From the NCBI GenBank assembly GCA_034007245.1, contig JAVERH010000075.1, positions 1-10,223 on the forward strand: 10,223 nucleotides of DNA, given 5' to 3'. The first letter of the stretch is position 1. Every line of letters starts with the position of its first letter. Of this stretch, positions 6,546 through 10,223 are shown piece after piece. Below the pieces are notes generated by a model. The model was not told the origin of the DNA. It saw only the letters and a list, made by a program, of their open reading frames with translations, and did no database searches. Made by a program: the position numbers and the translations under genes. This stretch comes from Anaerosoma sp034007245. Its GTDB lineage: Bacteria > Actinomycetota > Coriobacteriia > Anaerosomatales > Anaerosomataceae.

Positions 6546-6899
6546 GTGAAGTTCATCATCCGGATGCTTATCAGCGCAGCAGGTATCTTTGGCATCGCGT
6601 ACCTCACTGATGGTGCACTACTCCAGGTCGACTCGTTCTGGCCCTCTGCGGTTCTTGCCGCGGTCGTTCTCGCACTGGTGAACGCCATCGTCAGGCCGAT
6701 CGTGAAGATACTGGCACTTCCTGTGACGGTTCTCACGCTCGGGTTCTTCTCGCTCGTGATCAGTGCGGCGATGCTCTACATCGTCGCCTGGGTCGTTCCT
6801 GGATTCACTATCACGGGCTTCTGGCAGGCGATCCTTTCCGCGGTCATCATCGCGATCATCACGTCGGTCGGTACCTCGCTCGTCGATAGCAAGAAGTAG
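6546..6899 (+). CDS. YvlD-family/phage-holin-like (Phage_holin_4_2) small membrane protein
   Basis: A very hydrophobic protein of 117 aa with about four predicted membrane helices: the N-terminus, then segments around 29-50, 52-78 and 92-110. The conserved core VNAIVRPIVKILALPVTVLTLG, with its helix-breaking prolines and the asparagine-arginine pair, is typical of the YvlD group annotated as 'phage holin family protein'. Despite that name, these are mostly chromosomal membrane proteins of unknown function, and nothing nearby suggests a prophage. GTG at 6546 is chosen because AAGGGAG (6534-6540) sits five bases upstream and the protein then begins MKFIIRML, as homologues do. The open frame extends back to 6447 but without a ribosome-binding site. 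The gene is 14 nt from rapZ and is probably the first gene of that operon. Confidence 0.82.
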   Translation: MKFIIRMLISAAGIFGIAYLTDGALLQVDSFWPSAVLAAVVLALVNAIVRPIVKILALPVTVLTLGFFSLVISAAMLYIVAWVVPGFTITGFWQAILSAVIIAIITSVGTSLVDSKK

Positions 6900-6913
6900 C
6901 AGGTGGCCGACCG

Positions 6914-7828
6914 ATGACCGATACCACCGATGGCGTGCTACCCGAAGACGATGAAGAGCGCGATCTCGTGCTCATCACCGGCATGTCGGGTGCGGGCCGC
7001 ACCCAGGCGATCCACACGTTCGAAGACCTGGGGTACTTCTGCATCGACAACCTGCCGCCCGCACTGCTCGGTCAGCTGGTCGAGCTTGCGGAGCTGCCGG
7101 GCAGCCGCATCCGCAAGGTCGCCGTGGTATGTGACGTTCGCGGTGGTGCGTTCTTCGAGGAGCTCATCGCAGCGATCAGACAGCTCGAGGAGCAGGGCGT
7201 CAAGCCGCGCATCCTGTTTCTCACTGCCGATGATCGGACGCTTGTCCGGCGCTTCAAGGAGACACGTCGGCGACATCCGCTCGCCGAGGTCGGTTCGGTG
7301 GCGAGCGGTATCGCAGAGGAGCGCAATCGTCTTAAGGCCATCGAGCAGCGTGCAGACCTGCGTATCGATACCACCGAGTTGCCACCCCAGGATCTCCGCT
7401 CGCTTATCCGCGAGGCGTTCGTCGCCGCAGGCCACGTTGACCAGCTGACGGTGACGGTGTCGTCCTTCGGTTTCAAGTACGGCGTGCCCATCGACGCTGA
7501 CATCGTGATGGACGTGCGTTTCCTGCCCAATCCGTACTATATCCAGAGCCTGCGTACGCACACCGGCCTCGATGACGCCGTGCGCGAGTACGTCTTCAGT
7601 AAACCGGAGACGGGCGTCTTTCTCGAACGTTGGCTTCCCTTGGTCGAGTTCTTGTTGCCGAACTACCTCACCGAGGGCAAGACCGCCCTCCATATCGCCC
7701 TCGGCTGTACTGGTGGTATGCATCGTAGTGTCGCGCTTGCCGAACACACCGCGGTTTTTGCGCGAGAGCTCGGCTATACCGTCACAGTCGCGCACCGGGA
7801 TATCGCGCGCGACAAGGCGCGACCATGA
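6914..7828 (+). CDS. rapZ: RapZ/YvcJ family nucleotide-binding protein
   Basis: This 304-aa protein has the full length and both halves of the RapZ family. The N-terminal P-loop domain has GMSGAGRT (23-30), then CIDNLPP (near 44-50) and a Walker B-like CDVRGG (73-78). The C-terminal domain has the family signature GCTGGMHRSV (264-273). In Escherichia coli, RapZ is an RNA adaptor that controls glucosamine-6-phosphate synthase through small RNAs. The Bacillus homologue YvcJ binds and hydrolyses GTP. In this lineage the target is unknown. The P-loop has Arg where Lys is usual, a substitution I associate with actinobacterial members. The ATG at 6914 follows AGGTGG (6901-6906). Its TGA overlaps the ATG of yvcK by four bases, which implies translational coupling. 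Confidence 0.96.
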   Translation: MTDTTDGVLPEDDEERDLVLITGMSGAGRTQAIHTFEDLGYFCIDNLPPALLGQLVELAELPGSRIRKVAVVCDVRGGAFFEELIAAIRQLEEQGVKPRILFLTADDRTLVRRFKETRRRHPLAEVGSVASGIAEERNRLKAIEQRADLRIDTTELPPQDLRSLIREAFVAAGHVDQLTVTVSSFGFKYGVPIDADIVMDVRFLPNPYYIQSLRTHTGLDDAVREYVFSKPETGVFLERWLPLVEFLLPNYLTEGKTALHIALGCTGGMHRSVALAEHTAVFARELGYTVTVAHRDIARDKARP

Positions 7829-8748
7829 CCGAGCGTTCGGCCGTTGCGATAGGAGGAGGTACCGGGCTTCCGCTCGTGTTGCGCTGTCTGTTGGACGAGG
7901 GCTTCAGCACCACAGCCGTCGTGACGGTGGCTGACGATGGCGGTTCTTCGGGCCATCTGCGCCGTGAGCTCGGCATGTTGCCGCCGGGTGACATCCGCAA
8001 CTGCCTCGTGGCGCTTGCGGATCCTGCAAGTGAGCTTGCGCCTGTCTTCCAGTATCGTTTTGCTGCGGGGGAGGGGCTCGCCGGTCACGCGATCGGGAAC
8101 CTCATCATCGCCGCACTAGCGGACATCGAGGGCGGGTTTGCCGAGGCGGTAGAGGCTGCGGGTCGGTTGCTGGGCATCCGCGGGCGCGTGCTGCCCTCAA
8201 CGCTTGCCAACGTCGTGCTCTCCGGTCGCGATCGTGCGGGCAACCTTGTGATCGGCCAGGCAAGCGTAGCGGACACCGACGGCCCGATCGCGGAGGTCTG
8301 CCTCGAGCCTGCGCCTGTGCCGGGGTATCCGCCAGCGCTTGATGCCGTCCGCGCAGCCGACGTCATCATCATCGGCCCCGGAAGCCTCTTCACGAGCATC
8401 ATCCCGAACTTCCTCGTCGGCGGTGTGCTCGATGCTCTGCGGGATAGCAGCGCTACTGTCATCTACGTCTGCAACGTCGCGAACCTCCGTGGCGAGACGG
8501 CGGGTATGAATGCTGCCGATCATGTCGACGCGCTCATAGCGCACGGTTTGGGTGGTCTCATCGATATCGTGATGGTGGACGTTCCTGCGTCTGCTGATCG
8601 TGCGGCGGAGGTCATAGCCGGTCCGGCAGAGCGTGAGCGTATAGTCGCGCACGGAATCCGTATCGTCACCGCTGACCTCGTCGATCCTGACGTGCCTGCA
8701 CGTCACGACCCCATCCGTCTTACCACCGCGCTGTCGGGGGTGTGGTGA
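7825..8748 (+). CDS. yvcK: YvcK/CofD-like gluconeogenesis factor
   Basis: A 307-aa cytoplasmic protein of the YvcK/CofD fold. Visible motifs are GGGTGLP (10-16), VTVADDGGSSG (33-43), PPGDIRNCL (53-61), GHAIGNL in the first third, and GPGSLFTSIIPN (184-195). YvcK homologues bind UDP-sugars such as UDP-GlcNAc. They are needed for growth on gluconeogenic carbon sources and for normal cell-wall synthesis in Bacillus and Mycobacterium (where the protein is called CuvA). The CofD branch is a 2-phospholactate transferase, but gene order and motif pattern favour YvcK. The start overlaps the rapZ stop (ATGA) and its own TGA overlaps the whiA ATG (TGATG), so the three genes are very likely translated as a coupled unit. 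Confidence 0.96.
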   Translation: MTERSAVAIGGGTGLPLVLRCLLDEGFSTTAVVTVADDGGSSGHLRRELGMLPPGDIRNCLVALADPASELAPVFQYRFAAGEGLAGHAIGNLIIAALADIEGGFAEAVEAAGRLLGIRGRVLPSTLANVVLSGRDRAGNLVIGQASVADTDGPIAEVCLEPAPVPGYPPALDAVRAADVIIIGPGSLFTSIIPNFLVGGVLDALRDSSATVIYVCNVANLRGETAGMNAADHVDALIAHGLGGLIDIVMVDVPASADRAAEVIAGPAERERIVAHGIRIVTADLVDPDVPARHDPIRLTTALSGVW

Positions 8749-9680
8749 TGTCGTTCACCGCAGAGGTCAAGGACGAGCTTGCTCGCATCGAGTTGGTGCG
8801 GTCGTGTTGCGCCCGGGCCGAGCTCTCCGCGCTCGTGCGAGTGGAGGGCACGTTGCACTTCACTGGCGGCGGCCACATGCGCCTCGAGGTCGCCACCGAG
8901 ACCGCGCCTGTCGCGCGCAAGATCATCAAGCTGCTGCGGGGCACCTTCGATCTCAAGACCGAACTCACGGTCCGCCGTTCGGTCCTGCATCGATCCAACA
9001 ACTACCTCATCACAGTCGTTAGTCAACCGAGGCTGCAGGCTGCGCTCATCGAGCTCGGTATTCTTGATAAGTCCCATGCGCCGATCTACGAGCTTCCCAC
9101 GCGTCTGGTGAAGAGGGACTGCTGCGCGATCGCGTATCTGCGCGGCGTGTTTCTCGGTGGGGGATTCGTGGCCGACCCACACGGTGACTTCCACTTCGAG
9201 CTCACGGCTGAGAGTGAGGCCATCGCACAGGAACTCGTCACGCTCATGGCGCGCTTCGATATCCACGCTCGCGTCACGAGCCGTCGAGGTCTGTATACCG
9301 TCTATCTCAAGGGTGCTGAGCCGATCGTGGACTTCCTTGCGCTCGTCGGTGCACATCGGGCGCTGCTGCGTACGGAGGACGTGCGTATCGTGAAAGAGAT
9401 GCGTAACGACGTGAATCGTCTAGTCAACGCCGAGACAGCCAATCTGCAAAAGTCAACGGCCGCCGCCGTGGGCCAGGTTGCCGCTGTGCGTGCGATCGAG
9501 CGGGCTCGGGGTCTGGACTCGCTGCCGCCTGCGCTGCACGAGATAGCGGCGCTTCGGCTCGAACATCCGGAGGTAAGCCTTCGTGAACTCGGCGAGCTGG
9601 CGGATCCACCGCTCTCCAAGTCAGCGGTCTACCACCGTATCAGGCGACTTGAGGAGCTTGCTGAAGAGGCGGAAGGGTAG
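8748..9680 (+). CDS. whiA: WhiA DNA-binding protein
   Basis: A 310-aa protein. The N-terminal part is related to LAGLIDADG homing endonucleases but lacks their acidic active site: YLRGVFLGGGFVADP at 130-144 stands where endonucleases carry the LAGLIDADG helix. The C-terminal helix-turn-helix spans about 273-305 (HPEVSLRELGELADPPLSKSAVYHRIRRLEEL). In Streptomyces WhiA activates sporulation-septation genes together with WhiB. In non-sporulating Gram-positives it affects cell division and chromosome segregation. ATG at 8748 is chosen over the in-frame GTGs at 8742 and 8745 because the protein then begins MSFTAEVKDEL, the conserved family start. A GGGGG site (8736-8740) lies seven bases upstream. 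A hairpin terminator follows. Confidence 0.96.
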   Translation: MSFTAEVKDELARIELVRSCCARAELSALVRVEGTLHFTGGGHMRLEVATETAPVARKIIKLLRGTFDLKTELTVRRSVLHRSNNYLITVVSQPRLQAALIELGILDKSHAPIYELPTRLVKRDCCAIAYLRGVFLGGGFVADPHGDFHFELTAESEAIAQELVTLMARFDIHARVTSRRGLYTVYLKGAEPIVDFLALVGAHRALLRTEDVRIVKEMRNDVNRLVNAETANLQKSTAAAVGQVAAVRAIERARGLDSLPPALHEIAALRLEHPEVSLRELGELADPPLSKSAVYHRIRRLEELAEEAEG

Positions 9681-9686
9681 GTACTC

Positions 9687-9707
9687 ACCGGGGCGTTTCG
9701 CCGGTTT
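9687..9707 (+). terminator. Candidate terminator after whiA
   Basis: ACC-GGCG (9687-9689 and 9692-9695) pairs with CGCC-GGT (9699-9705) across a TTT loop, with two bulged G residues, and ends in a short TTT. It lies seven bases after the whiA stop and before gap. The stem is G+C-rich but the T tract is only three bases, so termination may be partial. Confidence 0.5.
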
Positions 9708-9739
9708 CCGGTATGTTCCAATCGGTTACTATGCAAGAA

Positions 9740-9753
9740 GGGCCATTCGGCCC
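9740..9753 (+). promoter_or_regulatory. Leader hairpin upstream of gap
   Basis: GGGCC (9740-9744) and GGCCC (9749-9753) form a perfect 5-bp stem with an ATTC loop, 38 nt before the gap start. Just upstream, TACTAT (9727-9732) is a weak -10 candidate with no convincing -35. If that promoter is real, the hairpin lies at the 5' end of the transcript and could stabilise it. Otherwise it is a second terminator-like hairpin after whiA. Confidence 0.3.
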
Positions 9754-9791
9754 CACAGTCGACAGCGTTCGGTCTCAAGGAGGGGTACCAC

Positions 9792-10223
9792 GTGACGATC
9801 CGGGTAGGTATCAACGGCTTCGGCCGCATCGGCCGACTGGTGTTCCGCGCATGCGAAAACGATCCCGCGATCGAGGTCGTTGCGGTCAACGATCTCACCG
9901 ATGCGGCGACGTTGGCGCATCTGCTGAAGTACGACTCAGTCCACAAGGTCTTCCCGCATGAGGTCGTGGCGGGCGACGCGTCGTTCGCGGTCGATGGACG
10001 CGAGGTCAAGGTCATGGCTCAGCGCGACCCGGCTCAGTTGCCGTGGGGTGATCTCGGTGTGGATATCGTCGTAGAGTCCACCGGCTTCTTCACCGATGCC
10101 ACCAAAGCCGCTGCGCACCGTGATGCGGGTGCGAAGAAGGTCATCATCTCGGCACCGGCCAAGAACGAGGACATCACCATCGTCATCGGTGTGAACGATG
10201 GAGACTACGATGCCGGGAAGCAC
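9792..10223 (+). CDS. gap: Type I glyceraldehyde-3-phosphate dehydrogenase, N-terminal part, cut by the window end
   Basis: The first 144 residues of an enzyme that is normally about 330-340 aa. It catalyses the NAD-dependent oxidative phosphorylation of glyceraldehyde 3-phosphate in glycolysis. The N-terminal Rossmann fold is unmistakable: VGINGFGRIGR (5-15) is the dinucleotide-binding loop, and VAVNDLTD carries D34, the acidic residue typical of NAD-preferring enzymes. LLKYDSVH, VESTGFFT and KVIISAPAK follow in the expected order. The catalytic cysteine region (SCTTN) lies just beyond the window, so activity cannot be confirmed here. The start is GTG 9792 with a strong AAGGAGGGG (9777-9785) about seven bases upstream. 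The gene is separated from whiA by 111 nt holding a hairpin terminator, so it is probably transcribed on its own or with downstream glycolytic genes. Confidence 0.97.
   Translation, partial: MTIRVGINGFGRIGRLVFRACENDPAIEVVAVNDLTDAATLAHLLKYDSVHKVFPHEVVAGDASFAVDGREVKVMAQRDPAQLPWGDLGVDIVVESTGFFTDATKAAAHRDAGAKKVIISAPAKNEDITIVIGVNDGDYDAGKH

Noticed and set aside
6546..6899. Prophage or lysis cassette suggested by the 'phage holin' family name
   Set aside because: No endolysin, integrase, attachment site or other phage gene is in the window. YvlD-type proteins are common chromosomal membrane proteins.
1..10223. CRISPR arrays, insertion sequences or direct DNA repeats
   Set aside because: No regularly spaced identical repeats, transposase motifs or terminal inverted repeats were seen. 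The only repeats are protein-level CWB2 units.

Overview
The window looks like part of a chromosome from a high-G+C Gram-positive bacterium. The order rapZ-yvcK-whiA followed by a type I GAPDH gene, the Arg-containing P-loop of RapZ, strong Shine-Dalgarno sites, GTG starts and a cell-wall-binding repeat 2 (CWB2) module together suggest an actinobacterial lineage. Coriobacteriia or the related Anaerosomatales-type groups seem most likely. This assignment is inference from gene content, because there is no rRNA or tRNA in the window.

Layout, all on the + strand. (i) 1-618: the 3' end of an unrecognised membrane-protein gene, probably with a frameshift near base 47, overlaps by 4 nt a small membrane methyltransferase gene of the isoprenylcysteine carboxyl methyltransferase (ICMT) type. 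(ii) 619-1108: about 490 nt without a credible gene, rich in inverted repeats, which probably holds the promoter and leader of the next gene. (iii) 1109-6412: one very large secreted redox protein of 1767 aa. It is a CotA-like multicopper oxidase whose second cupredoxin domain is interrupted by three CWB2 repeats. A fibronectin type III domain and a complete di-heme MauG/cytochrome c peroxidase-type domain follow. All four copper motifs and both CXXCH heme motifs are present. (iv) 6413-6545: a hairpin terminator and an extended -10 promoter separate this gene from the housekeeping block. (v) 6546-9680: a small YvlD/phage-holin-like membrane protein, rapZ, yvcK and whiA, tightly packed (14 nt gap, 4 nt overlap, 1 nt overlap) and almost certainly one operon. 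(vi) 9681-10223: a hairpin terminator, a short leader and the first 144 codons of gap, cut by the window end.

The notable item is the giant protein. It joins an O2-reducing copper oxidase, a wall anchor and a heme peroxidase/MauG module in one exported chain, so it may be a wall-tethered extracellular oxidase. Its substrate cannot be read from the sequence. The rapZ-yvcK-whiA-gap side is ordinary conserved core: nucleotide-binding regulators of cell-envelope and central carbon metabolism, next to a glycolytic gene.
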